A DNA stretch of 64,000 nt from DFXE01 sp032054765. GTDB taxonomy: Bacteria; Bacteroidota; Bacteroidia; Bacteroidales; Tannerellaceae. Shown here in pieces: positions 1 to 8,895 of the stretch. The stretch covers positions 201,031 through 265,030 of the forward strand of contig DAMBSC010000008.1 in NCBI GenBank assembly GCA_032054765.1. Reading direction: 5' to 3'. Below the pieces are notes generated by a model. The model worked only from the letters and a program-made list of their open reading frames with translations, was not told the DNA's origin and searched no databases. The stretch's first letter is position 1. Each line of letters begins with the position of its first letter. The position numbers were made by a program, and so were the translations under genes.

Positions 1-950
1 TGAAGAACGCCTATTTAGGGTTAGGAGTAAAACAGGATACATTCTTAACCCTCTTCGCAAAACACAATCAAGAGTTTTCCCGAAAGGTAGGATATAATCG
101 GGCACAGGGTACATATTCCAAGTATTGTCTTTTATACAAGCACCTAGAAAACTATATTAAACAGGAGTATAACCGGAGCGATATATTTCTGAAAGAGTTG
201 AACCTTGCTTTTATCAATGGTTTTGAACACTATTTGAGAACGGAAAGAGGCTGTTCGACCAATACGATATGGATGTATATGATAGGCGTTAAGCATATAA
301 TAGCAATAGCCCGAAATTCAGGTCAATTAGCAATCAATCCCTTTGCCGGATACTTAATAAGTCTGGAACCTAAAGACAGGGGATTTCTGAATAAAGAAGA
401 ACTAAATTTACTTGTAAATGCCAAGATGAAGAATGTGCAATATGAACTGGTGAGGGATTTATTTGTGTTTTCTTGCTTTACAGGGCTTAGCTATTCCGAT
501 GTTAAGAACCTGACAAAAGATAATCTTAAAACCTCGTTTGACGGTCATCTATGGATAATCACCCGCAGACAGAAAACAAATACTGATTCAAGTATCCGGT
601 TATTAGAAGTACCCAAACGAATAATAGAGAAGTATAAAGGCTATACAAAAGACAACCGTTTATTCCCTGTTCCGAGTAACAGTAGTTGTAATGAAACTCT
701 AAAAAAGATAGCCAAGCAATGCGGAATCAAAACACGAGTGACCTATCATGTGGCCAGACATACTTTCGCGACCTTATTAACTATCTCACAGGGAGTTCCG
801 ATAGAAACAGTCAGCCGAATGTTAGGGCATACAAATATAAAGACAACACAAATCTATGCCAAGATAACGAAAGAGAAAATCTCGCAGGATATGGAAATTC
901 TTTCTCATAAGTTAGAAAGTTTGGAAAAGCAGATTACAGAAAAAATATAA
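1..950 (+). CDS. Tyrosine recombinase/integrase, 5' end cut by the window edge
   Basis: The reading frame is open from base 3, so the gene starts before the window; the TTG at 198 is only an internal codon. About 315 residues are visible: part of the N-terminal SAM-like arm-binding domain, the core-binding region, and the catalytic domain. The HxxR box is at codons 747-758 (HVAR), followed by LGHTNIKTTQIYAKI with the second His and the Tyr nucleophile. The position that holds catalytic Arg I in most family members reads TGLSYSDV, so a Ser sits where Arg is expected, as is known for IntDOT of CTnDOT. The protein probably integrates and excises the element that runs rightward to about 10.3 kb. 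The family is certain; the element's name cannot be told. Confidence 0.92.
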   Translation, partial: KNAYLGLGVKQDTFLTLFAKHNQEFSRKVGYNRAQGTYSKYCLLYKHLENYIKQEYNRSDIFLKELNLAFINGFEHYLRTERGCSTNTIWMYMIGVKHIIAIARNSGQLAINPFAGYLISLEPKDRGFLNKEELNLLVNAKMKNVQYELVRDLFVFSCFTGLSYSDVKNLTKDNLKTSFDGHLWIITRRQKTNTDSSIRLLEVPKRIIEKYKGYTKDNRLFPVPSNSSCNETLKKIAKQCGIKTRVTYHVARHTFATLLTISQGVPIETVSRMLGHTNIKTTQIYAKITKEKISQDMEILSHKLESLEKQITEKI

Positions 951-953
951 CAT

Positions 954-980
954 AAGAACAGGGAACAATTCCCTGTTCTT
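954..980. terminator. Bidirectional hairpin between convergent genes
   Basis: A perfect 12-bp stem (954-965 with 969-980) has a 3-nt loop. It lies between the integrase stop at 950 and the stop of the minus-strand response regulator at 1001. Its position and symmetry suit a terminator that serves both strands. Confidence 0.75.
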
Positions 981-1000
981 ACATATTGATATTGATATTT

Positions 1001-1741
1001 TTATTTGCTAATTAAATTTTTATAGACAACTGTATTTAAAAGATCATCTTTCCTATGTTTCGATATGGGTAACTCCGCACCGTTCACAAAAAGCCTGCCT
1101 CCCGAAATGATATCTATACATGCTATATTCACTAGAAATGATTTATGGATTCTGAAAAATGTCTCTTTAGGGAGCATTTCTTCAAGAGAGGTCATCGTTT
1201 GGTGGATGATAAATGTTTTTTCTTTTAAATGTAACTTCAGATAATTTTGCATCGTTTCTACATAGAAAATTTCCTCCCAGTTTATCCTGATAAAAGAATC
1301 ACCTTGCCTTATATACAGGTCACTACTCTTATTATCCTCTTTATTGCGCAGCAGAATACGGGAATAATAAATATCTGAAGCCTTTTGAGCTGCCTGAAAA
1401 AATCGTTTAAATGAGAATGGTTTAAGTAGGTAATCCACAACATTCAATCGGAATCCCTCCAATGCATATTCCGAATATGCAGTAGTGAGTATAGTTAACG
1501 GGGCTTTATCCAGAGATTCTAAAAAATCCAAACCTGAAAGATGAGGCATATTGATATCCAAAAACATAAGGTCGATCTCCTTGTTTTTCAAGACTTCGGC
1601 TGCTTCAAGGGCTGAAAAACAAGTTTCTGTTAATTCCAGAAAATCCAGTCTTTCTACAAATCTTGCAGCACCTTCGACTGCGATAGTTTCATCGTCCACA
1701 ATTAGACATTTTAGCTTGTTTCTATTCGTTACGTCAGTCAT
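1001..1741 (-). CDS. LytTR-family response regulator
   Basis: This 246-residue protein has a receiver domain at about 10-125, with acidic pocket residues D16/D17 and phospho-acceptor D62 (in LDINMPHLSG). A LytTR DNA-binding domain follows at about 145-240. It is the partner of the sensor kinase directly upstream, whose 3' end overlaps this start by 8 nt, so the two are translationally coupled. LytTR regulators bind pairs of short direct repeats. A matching pair lies in the divergent promoter region at 2801-2831, which makes the envelope genes 2898-6816 the likely targets (inference). Confidence 0.93.
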   Translation of the reverse strand: MTDVTNRNKLKCLIVDDETIAVEGAARFVERLDFLELTETCFSALEAAEVLKNKEIDLMFLDINMPHLSGLDFLESLDKAPLTILTTAYSEYALEGFRLNVVDYLLKPFSFKRFFQAAQKASDIYYSRILLRNKEDNKSSDLYIRQGDSFIRINWEEIFYVETMQNYLKLHLKEKTFIIHQTMTSLEEMLPKETFFRIHKSFLVNIACIDIISGGRLFVNGAELPISKHRKDDLLNTVVYKNLISK

Positions 1742-2762
1742 TATTACATATTTTCAATTCCGAAAAATAGTTTGATTCCGTTTCATTTATAGTCAGTTGA
1801 TGTTTTCGAGGATATATAATATCTAACCGCTTTTTTATATTCTCTAGACCGATTCCTGAATTCATTTTTTTATATGTAATCCCAGGCACAAGAAATTTAG
1901 AATTTTCAACAGTTAAACGGACACAATATCCCTCTTGAACAAGCCTGATATAGATATATCCTTTCTCTGTTGTAGTACGCGATACATGTTTAAATGCATT
2001 TTCAATCAAAACAATTAGTAATGCAGGTGGAATTTTGAAATCATTATTATCAACATTCCAACTAGATTTAACATCCAGTTTATCTCTCCATCTAATCTGT
2101 TCAACATAAATAAACTCTTGTAAAAATTGAACTTCCTGAGCTATCGGAACAAAATCTTCTTTCCCACTATATAGTTGATACCTGAGAATATTGGAATATT
2201 TTATTAACAATTCTGATGCGACATCCACATCTTTTTGCATAAGCATATTAACATGATGAAGAACATTAAACATAAAATGAGGAGTAATTTGTGCCTGCAA
2301 CATTTGCAACTGAGTTTCAAGATGCCTTTTTCTGAGGTCTGAATATGCTAAGTAGAATCCAAATCCACAGAAGCATAAATTTACAATGATTCCTATGGAA
2401 AGGAAAGCACCAATAAAGTCAATAAATCCATATTCGAGATTAAAGAATGCTGATGCTGGGAAATAACCCTCTCTCTCAAGAAAATAGAACAAATACCTGC
2501 AAGAATACGCAACAGTTGCCGAAAACAAAGAACAGGCAATAAACTGAAATATAAAAGGAAGTAATCGTTTGTGTGTAATAGCTTTTTGTAGCAAATCCAA
2601 ACTTAAATATTTTGTAGCATGATATGTCAATAATCCGAAAAAGAGAGGAAACAGTATGGCTTCAACAATAGATGCTTGTGACATTATTTGCAGAAAAAAA
2701 ACGAAATACATTAGTATCCAACATATAGTAAAGATATGCTCTTTTCTTATCTCTTCTTTCAT
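1734..2762 (-). CDS. LytS/YehU-type sensor histidine kinase
   Basis: The 342-residue protein has about four N-terminal membrane segments (roughly residues 12-28, 33-48, 67-88 and 112-140) and a short coiled coil. A His_kinase domain follows, with phospho-acceptor H162 in ITPHFMFN; the more usual form of this motif is INPHFLFN. An HATPase-like domain with IENAFKH closes the protein. There is no periplasmic sensor domain, so the signal is probably read in the membrane. It is co-transcribed with the LytTR regulator downstream. Confidence 0.92.
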   Translation of the reverse strand: MKEEIRKEHIFTICWILMYFVFFLQIMSQASIVEAILFPLFFGLLTYHATKYLSLDLLQKAITHKRLLPFIFQFIACSLFSATVAYSCRYLFYFLEREGYFPASAFFNLEYGFIDFIGAFLSIGIIVNLCFCGFGFYLAYSDLRKRHLETQLQMLQAQITPHFMFNVLHHVNMLMQKDVDVASELLIKYSNILRYQLYSGKEDFVPIAQEVQFLQEFIYVEQIRWRDKLDVKSSWNVDNNDFKIPPALLIVLIENAFKHVSRTTTEKGYIYIRLVQEGYCVRLTVENSKFLVPGITYKKMNSGIGLENIKKRLDIIYPRKHQLTINETESNYFSELKICNND

Positions 2763-2800
2763 TCTACAAATATAACGTATTTATATATAGTGCCATATCC

Positions 2801-2831
2801 TGTCATCAAAGGCAAATGACCAGTCGTCAAA
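2801..2831 (+). promoter_or_regulatory. Candidate LytTR operator: imperfect direct repeat
   Basis: TGTCATCAAA (2801-2810) and AGTCGTCAAA (2822-2831) are repeated with a 21-bp period, about two helical turns, in the 135-bp gap between the divergent kinase and envelope-gene starts. LytTR regulators typically bind paired direct repeats at this spacing. Binding by the neighbouring regulator is inferred. Confidence 0.45.
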
Positions 2832-2897
2832 ATAAATATCACATTATGATGGAAAATTGTTTTTTTGCACCAAGTAAATAATAAAGGTTGAATATAT

Positions 2898-3956
2898 ATG
2901 AAAAAAAAGAAAAGTATTTTTGTTTGTATCCTTATTTTGGTAGGAATTTATTTTTTCCCCATTAATTCATTGGCACAACCCAATAATGTTGATCATAAAT
3001 CAGTAGCTCAATTAACATTATTCCCACCATTGAGTACGAATGGACTCAATTCGACAATTTATTCTAACAATCTATCATTCAATACATTACTTGGATTCTC
3101 CAAAAATGAAAATGTATTTGCGTTCGCTGGGTTGGGTAACATCGTTACAAATAATTTCAATGGCTTCCAATTTGCAGGGTTATTTAATTTGGTGAAAAAC
3201 GAAGGGTCCGGAGTTTCATTTGCAGGTTTATGGAATATGAATCTTAATATTCATAACGGAGTTCAGTTTTCCGGTTTATTCAATAGGGCGAAACAAATCA
3301 ACGGCTTCCAGTTTTCCGGACTGTGTAATGTTGCCCAAGATGTGAATGGAGTTCAATTCGCAGGATTAGTAAATAAAGCTAAAGATGTGTCAGGTATACA
3401 AATCGCTGGACTAATCAATATTGCAGCAAATAGCGATTATCCCATTGGATTGATAAATTTAGTAAAAAATGGAGAAAAAGGAATCGCAGTTTCTTATAAT
3501 GAGATAGGGAGTACAAATATTACTTTTCGTTCAGGTGGAAAGGTAACTTATGGAATATTGGGTGTTGGCTACAATCATAAAGTAGGAGATAATTCATTTT
3601 TTGCAAGTGAAAATGGTCTATGGCAGATAGTGAATCTTTCTTCATTTGTACTAACCAGTGGTATTGGAGCTCATATAAATATCTCTCCATGTTTTAGAGT
3701 TAATAATGAAATTTCCGGTGATGTCATTATTGGAGATTCATCGGAACCAACTTTTAAGATCGGCTACGCCTTGATGCCTGCATTTCGCATATGGCATCTT
3801 GAAGTTTTTGGAGGGCCAAATATTAATTATATGCAAACAAACAATTTAAATAATAGTGGCTTATTCTCAAAAAAAAGTATTTGGAAAAATCATGGATCTT
3901 TAAAAATGCAGCAAATATATTGGGGATTTCAGATTGGCATACAATATATTCTCTGA
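2898..3956 (+). CDS. Secreted repeat protein, LA_2272-type surface repeats
   Basis: The 352-residue protein has an N-terminal signal peptide (KKKK, then a hydrophobic stretch to about residue 27). From about residue 70 to 185 there are 7-8 repeats of roughly 16-17 residues with the pattern NGxQFAGLxNxAxxV, a glycine-rich beta pattern seen in surface/outer-membrane repeat proteins of Bacteroidetes and Leptospira. The C-terminal part looks like membrane beta-strands and ends IGIQYIL. It is divergent from the LytTR kinase operon and is the first gene of a three-gene envelope set. No enzymatic function is evident. Confidence 0.75.
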   Translation: MKKKKSIFVCILILVGIYFFPINSLAQPNNVDHKSVAQLTLFPPLSTNGLNSTIYSNNLSFNTLLGFSKNENVFAFAGLGNIVTNNFNGFQFAGLFNLVKNEGSGVSFAGLWNMNLNIHNGVQFSGLFNRAKQINGFQFSGLCNVAQDVNGVQFAGLVNKAKDVSGIQIAGLINIAANSDYPIGLINLVKNGEKGIAVSYNEIGSTNITFRSGGKVTYGILGVGYNHKVGDNSFFASENGLWQIVNLSSFVLTSGIGAHINISPCFRVNNEISGDVIIGDSSEPTFKIGYALMPAFRIWHLEVFGGPNINYMQTNNLNNSGLFSKKSIWKNHGSLKMQQIYWGFQIGIQYIL

Positions 3957-4011
3957 TAAAGTTACAAAAGGATTATAAGTAGATGGAGAAATAAAATAAG
4001 TTATACTAAAT

Positions 4012-6315
4012 ATGATTCATTTGAGAATGAAGGTCTATTTAACTATAATATTATTATTCTGTATATCCTACACACAAGCACAGGATATAACAGGAAAGAT
4101 CATAGATGCAAATAACACTCCTATCGAATTAGCTGTAATCGTAGTTCAAACAGTTGATTCAGTATATGTAGATGCAGCTTATTCTGATTCTTTAGGCTTT
4201 TTCACCATCAAAGCCAATGTTTCCCCGTTCCTATTAACCGTTCATCATTTGATGTATGAACCGTATCAGGAAAAATACGATTCTCCAATCGTAGGAAACA
4301 TACAAATAGAAGAAAAAAGCTTGATGCTTTCGGAGATTTCTGTCAGAGGAGAACGACCGCTTGTAAGGGTTATTGACGGGAAAATGACTTACAATATGCC
4401 ACAACTCCTGAAAGATAAAATGGCTGTTAGTGCCTACGAAGCAATCATGGAACTGCCCGGAGTACACCAACGGAGCGGCAAAATAGAACTTGCCGGAACA
4501 AACAGTGTTACAGTCGTTATTAATGGTAAAGCGACCAATATGGGCGAAAGCCAACTGGAAAACTTATTAAAGAATATGCCAAAAGAACGTATTCAAGAGG
4601 CAGAAATAATGTATAGTGCCCCTCCTGGATACCATGTGCGGGGAGCTTTAATAAATATTGTGCTCAAAAGTGGAGGTGCTGAAATACCGAAGTTACAGGG
4701 ACAAATCAACTCCTTATATAATCAGGGACATTATGCAAATTATCAGACAGGTGCAACTTTTGTGTATAATACGCCTAAATTTACCACCGACTTTTTGTAT
4801 TCATTTGGTTATTACCGGGAACGGACAGGAGAAGACATACTATCAAACCATCTATATGAAGGTAAAATATATAACATTGAACAATACGACAGAGGGCATA
4901 CCCGCAAACCCGTACATACTTTACGTATAGGGAATGAATGGATACTGAATGATGAAAATAAAATCAGTATTGCTTATACATCCGAAATTGAACAATGGAC
5001 ACATCCTTACACATCTTCAACAGGGACGTTTTCAGATACGGAAAACAGAAAGAGATCTGACAAGCCAGTTCAGATGCATAATTTCGCATTTGGCTACGCA
5101 TCTGGTTTTGGACTCAGCACTGGTATCGACTTTACCTCCTACACCAATCATACGACACAGTATTACGAGGAAAAAAAGAACGAACAGGAAGATGCCTTTC
5201 AAGCTAAAGCCCAACAAGACATACATAGATTTTCATTCTACGCAGATCAAAATCATTCATTAGGAAAGGATTGGACACTTAACTACGGAACAAAATTTAG
5301 TTATGCTTCCGACAAAAGTTCTCAAATCTATTTTTCTAAGGGTGAGCGCGATTGGTCAGGCTCTAACATTCACAGTAAACTAAATGAATATACTTATGAA
5401 TTATATACAGGTTTTTCAAAAAGCTTTTCGCAGAGCCTATCTGTAAACGCTTCTTTGACAGGTGAATATTATAAATATAAAGATCGGGATTACTGGAGTA
5501 TATTTCCAATGATGGAAGTTACTTACACAGTCAATCCCCGTAATATCATTCAGTTATCCGTTTCCTCTGATAAATCATACCCCGGTTACTGGGAAATGCA
5601 AAATGCAATCTCCTACCTCAGCGGATATACAGAAATACAGGGAAATCCAGATCTGAAACCCTCACGGATTTACTCCGGACATTTGAATTATATACTAAAG
5701 AACAAATATATTTTCACCCTATATGCAAACTATACAGATAACAATTTCAGCCAGCTACCCTATCAGTCACCCGACAGATTAGTTCTCATTTACAAGACAT
5801 TAAACTTCGATTATTCCAGTAAGTTAGGGCTTAATGTGATGATACCGTTTAGAGCAGGCTCATTCCTTAATTCAAGATTAACATTGAATGGTTATTATGA
5901 CAAAACAAAAAGCGACCATTATCACGATATAAGTTTTAACAAAGATAATTTTGCTTTCTATGCCAATTTAGTCAATACATTTAATATATCTTCCAAACCT
6001 AATATTAAAGCAGAATTGTCCGGCTCATACATCACCCGTAACATTCAGGGGCCGATGGTGATCAGTAGCATGCACAGTATAGATTTGGGGATAAAATGGA
6101 CTTCCCGAAATGACAAAGCGGAACTTTCTCTCAAAGCGAATGACATATTTAACTCATGGTATCCTAAAAATCTTGACCTGCAATACAAAACACAGGATTT
6201 AAAAATGAATATGGTTCCCGATTCCAGAAGAATCTCATTGTCTTTCGTTTATAAATTCGGCGGTTTTAAAGGAAAACAATATAAAGAGGTAAATAAGTCA
6301 CGGTTTGGGAAATAA
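4012..6315 (+). CDS. TonB-dependent-receptor-like outer-membrane beta-barrel protein
   Basis: The 767-residue protein has a signal peptide ending near TQAQ. The ATG at 4027 gives the more compact signal peptide and may be the true start. An N-terminal carboxypeptidase-regulatory-like beta-sandwich (about residues 25-100: ITGKIIDANNTPIELA) is followed by a plug-like region (about 125-220) and a large C-terminal beta-barrel of the OMP_b-brl_3 type. No SusD partner is adjacent, so glycan uptake is not indicated. Clustering with the LytTR system suggests regulated cargo of the mobile element. The substrate is unknown. Confidence 0.85.
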   Translation: MIHLRMKVYLTIILLFCISYTQAQDITGKIIDANNTPIELAVIVVQTVDSVYVDAAYSDSLGFFTIKANVSPFLLTVHHLMYEPYQEKYDSPIVGNIQIEEKSLMLSEISVRGERPLVRVIDGKMTYNMPQLLKDKMAVSAYEAIMELPGVHQRSGKIELAGTNSVTVVINGKATNMGESQLENLLKNMPKERIQEAEIMYSAPPGYHVRGALINIVLKSGGAEIPKLQGQINSLYNQGHYANYQTGATFVYNTPKFTTDFLYSFGYYRERTGEDILSNHLYEGKIYNIEQYDRGHTRKPVHTLRIGNEWILNDENKISIAYTSEIEQWTHPYTSSTGTFSDTENRKRSDKPVQMHNFAFGYASGFGLSTGIDFTSYTNHTTQYYEEKKNEQEDAFQAKAQQDIHRFSFYADQNHSLGKDWTLNYGTKFSYASDKSSQIYFSKGERDWSGSNIHSKLNEYTYELYTGFSKSFSQSLSVNASLTGEYYKYKDRDYWSIFPMMEVTYTVNPRNIIQLSVSSDKSYPGYWEMQNAISYLSGYTEIQGNPDLKPSRIYSGHLNYILKNKYIFTLYANYTDNNFSQLPYQSPDRLVLIYKTLNFDYSSKLGLNVMIPFRAGSFLNSRLTLNGYYDKTKSDHYHDISFNKDNFAFYANLVNTFNISSKPNIKAELSGSYITRNIQGPMVISSMHSIDLGIKWTSRNDKAELSLKANDIFNSWYPKNLDLQYKTQDLKMNMVPDSRRISLSFVYKFGGFKGKQYKEVNKSRFGK

Positions 6316-6360
6316 GAAAACACATTAAACAATAGATGTAAAAACATAAAAAGAGAGCAT

Positions 6361-6816
6361 ATGAAAACAATATTTTTATCTGGAATTTTATTCCTATTTC
6401 TTTCCAATATTGCTGCTTTTGCAGGCGATTCCACAAATCATACTGAATCTAAAAGAATATTGTGCAATGCTTGTGCAGATTCGGTATATCATAACACCAT
6501 TGATTATTTACAAGATAATGGATATTTTATTGTCTCATTGGAAAAACTATCAGGTTTTATACAGGCTAAAATATATATAAAGAACAATAAAGTTATGTCT
6601 GCAAAAGTCGGGGAAAGAAGAACCTTGAATTTTATTATCAGACCTGCAACAGAAAAACAATCGAATATCACACTAAATATTTATTGTGAAGATCTGATTT
6701 TTAGTGGTGATATGTCAAATAGAGTAGATTATTATGAAGATAAAGGGATAAGCAGTGATATATCTCTATATAAAAACGTGTTGGACGAATTGGAAGAATA
6801 TCTGACAAATAATTAA
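6361..6816 (+). CDS. Small periplasmic protein of unknown function
   Basis: The 151-residue protein has a clear signal peptide (MKTIFLSGILFLFLSNIAAFAG). The mature part carries a CxxC near its N-terminus (ILCNACADS) and has a mixed alpha/beta composition. I do not recognise the family. It starts 46 bp after the outer-membrane barrel gene, on the same strand, so it is probably co-expressed with it. The CxxC could form a disulfide or bind a metal, but nothing else supports either. Confidence 0.7.
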   Translation: MKTIFLSGILFLFLSNIAAFAGDSTNHTESKRILCNACADSVYHNTIDYLQDNGYFIVSLEKLSGFIQAKIYIKNNKVMSAKVGERRTLNFIIRPATEKQSNITLNIYCEDLIFSGDMSNRVDYYEDKGISSDISLYKNVLDELEEYLTNN

Positions 6817-6889
6817 AAGGTTAAAAAAGAATCACGAATATAGCATAAAAAGACCTCGGTCTGATAATTAATATCAACTTTGAAATTTT

Positions 6890-7544
6890 ATGCTTATGAA
6901 TGACTTATTAAAAACGAGACTTTTCAGGCTACTGTCTGAAACCTCAAACGAAGTGATTAATGAAGAAATGCAAACTGCCTATGGGTGCTTTAGGGAACAG
7001 GTAAAAACAGTCAGCCAATCCGAACTGAACTATTCAGAAGTCTTTCGGACACTGAATCTTACTCGTATCGAGTTTGATTCTTTAGGATCATCACCTCTTT
7101 ACGGGCAGGGGGAAAAATGCCCTGAAATTTGCCTATCTTAGAAAAGCACTCCTGTTCCTCGAATCCGAGATAGAACTACTTAAACTTACATTTCCCCAAG
7201 CACCCCGATTTTCCAGTAATACCCAATCTGACAAATCGGAAGTATATTTTATCCCCAATTCCAGAGAAGGATTGGGGATTGATAGTATGGGAGAGTTTGC
7301 CGTATCGTTTGAACTATCAGGACAATTTCTCAACAACAAGGGTAATCCGGCTCCGTATATCCACATCGCCCATGCGATGGAAGAAGCCTTCAATTTTACT
7401 TTCGGGAATGCCCATAAATCAAAAGAAAGAGTGTTTAAGCGTAAACCGTTCAACCTTACCAAAGCGTTGGATTATCTGCGAAACCTGATTAGCCGTGAAA
7501 GCCGGAAAAAGAAGATGAAAAAAGATGAAAATACAGACCGTTGA
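6890..7544 (+). pseudogene. RteC-like excision regulator, one +1 frameshift
   Basis: Two reading frames join into one protein. The first runs from ATG 6890 to a stop at 7139-7141; the second continues as KNALKFAYLRKALLFLE and ends at 7544. The total of 655 nt is 218 codons plus one base, which matches the roughly 217-residue length of RteC, the regulator of excision in CTnDOT-type elements. Removing one G from the run at 7108-7112 (cagggggaaaaa) restores the frame. The C-terminus (AYIHIAHAMEEAFNFTFG...FKRKPFNLTKALDYL) has the RteC-family look. The frameshift may be a homopolymer sequencing error rather than real decay. Confidence 0.65.
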
Positions 7545-7570
7545 TTTATAGCTGTTTGCTAATCAAGTTT

Positions 7571-7603
7571 AGGGGAGTCTATAGGGATTCCCCTGTTTTT
7601 TTT
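7571..7603 (+). terminator. Rho-independent terminator after the RteC-like gene
   Basis: A stem of 9 pairs, one of them a G-T wobble (aggggagtc with gattcccct, 7571-7594), is followed by an eight-T run at 7596-7603. Confidence 0.8.
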
Positions 7604-7675
7604 GCTTTGTTCTTCCGTCCTTTGCTTCATCAATCGATTGAAAACAAGAATGTTTAATCTGTAAAATGATGCAAA

Positions 7676-8002
7676 ATGTATATCAATAATGAAGATTTTG
7701 AAATGTGGATGCAGAAGTTATCCAAGAAACTGGAAGATATAGGCAAAGACTTGAAATCGCTTATCAACACAAAAGAGGTATTTGACGAGGACGAGAAGCT
7801 ACTCGACAACCAAGATTTAGCCTTTCTTCTGAAGGTATCTTACCGCACCCTGCAACGCTACCGCACAAGTGGAAAACTACCCTACTTTATGATAGCCCAT
7901 AAAACCTATTACCGGACTTCGGATGTTCGGGAGTTTGTGCGCTCGCATATGGACTTTCAAACTTACCAAGCGTTTGAAAAAAGTCAATCTCTGGATAAAT
8001 GA
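7676..8002 (+). CDS. Excisionase-like HTH (helix-turn-helix_17) protein
   Basis: The 108-residue protein has an N-terminal helical segment followed by a MerR/excisionase-type HTH at about residues 40-85 (LLDNQDLAFLLKVSYRTLQRYRTSGKLPYF). Proteins of this form sit near the regulatory end of many Bacteroidetes conjugative and mobilizable elements and act as excisionases or directionality factors. It lies between the RteC-like regulator and the mobilization genes, which fits that role. Confidence 0.8.
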   Translation: MYINNEDFEMWMQKLSKKLEDIGKDLKSLINTKEVFDEDEKLLDNQDLAFLLKVSYRTLQRYRTSGKLPYFMIAHKTYYRTSDVREFVRSHMDFQTYQAFEKSQSLDK

Positions 8003-8304
8003 TTCTGCCCTTTTATCTAAGCAGAATAATGAAATCTAATGAGGGCTGTATTTATTCTATCGCCCTGTTCCAACGCTCCGCATTTTGCAAAAACAACATC
8101 GCCTAACGGCTCTGTCTGTTTTGCAAAATTAAGCAAGAGGGAACCGGACAAGTCCTGTTCTTCCCTCTTGCCCTGCGGGGCAAAGCCTTCGGCTTTAGCG
8201 TGTTATAAAAACACGCTATTATAACATCAGTTATAAGCGAATTTGTTTTGTCGCTTATTTTCAACTGGTTAATATCTCAAATAGTCATAAAATAGTTATA
8301 ACAG
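8003..8304. other. Non-coding hairpin-rich region, candidate oriT
   Basis: This gap lies directly upstream of the mobilization genes. It holds three inverted repeats in series: gcaagagggaa pairing with ttccctcttgc (about 8132-8172), a short GC-rich hairpin gcaaagccttcggctttagc (about 8180-8200), and tagcgtg...cacgcta (about 8197-8219). Such clustered hairpins next to relaxase genes are typical of transfer origins. The nick site cannot be assigned. The 61-codon ORF here is not credible. Confidence 0.5.
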
Positions 8305-8889
8305 ATGGCTAATCAACACCGGAAAACCCTATTTACCACTATCGGGATAGATACCGAAACTAACGCTTTAGTGGAAAAGATATGTAAACGCTATTCGTTG
8401 AAAAAGAGTGAAGTTGTGAAATTGGCTTTTCTGTATTTGGAGAAAGCCCATATCAACCCTGCCGATGCACCTGAATCCGTAAAATCAGAACTTGCCAAGA
8501 TAAATAAACGGCAGGATGATATTATCCGCTTTATCCGTCATTACGAAGAAGAACAACTGAACCCAATGATACGCACAAGCCATTCAATAGCGGTTAAATT
8601 CGAGAACACTGCTAAAGCATTGGAAACGGCAGTTCTTTCACAGGTAGAGAAGAATCAGGAAAGGCATAACACCATACTGCAAACCATAAGCGACCAGTTC
8701 GGAAAGAATGCCGATGTAATAAATAATCAAGGAAAGCAGATTAACGCCCTGTATCAGTTGGAGAAAAAGGATAATCAAAGGCTTTTAAAGCTGATTTCCC
8801 TCTATTCCGAACTTTCTACCTGCGGAGTAATGGACGGCAAGCGAAAAGATAGTCTAAGAGCCGAAATAAACGACCTGATAAACGAATAG
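8305..8889 (+). CDS. BfmA/BtgA-like mobilization accessory protein
   Basis: The 194-residue protein has an N-terminal ribbon-helix-helix-like segment (residues about 5-45, KKSEVVKLAFLYLEKA) followed by a long coiled coil (about 70-180). This is the layout of BfmA/BtgA-type mobilization proteins, which bind oriT and help the relaxase. It is separated by 6 nt from the relaxase gene, so the two form a mob operon. Family assignment rests on domain layout and neighbours. Confidence 0.8.
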   Translation: MANQHRKTLFTTIGIDTETNALVEKICKRYSLKKSEVVKLAFLYLEKAHINPADAPESVKSELAKINKRQDDIIRFIRHYEEEQLNPMIRTSHSIAVKFENTAKALETAVLSQVEKNQERHNTILQTISDQFGKNADVINNQGKQINALYQLEKKDNQRLLKLISLYSELSTCGVMDGKRKDSLRAEINDLINE

Positions 8890-8895
8890 TAAACT

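Noticed and set aside
4012..6315. SusC-type glycan transporter
   Set aside because: No SusD partner, and the barrel resembles the OMP_b-brl_3 type more than SusC; the length is also below usual SusC size.
8039..8224. 61-codon ORF upstream of the mob genes
   Set aside because: It lies over the inverted repeats of the oriT candidate and its product has no protein-like features.
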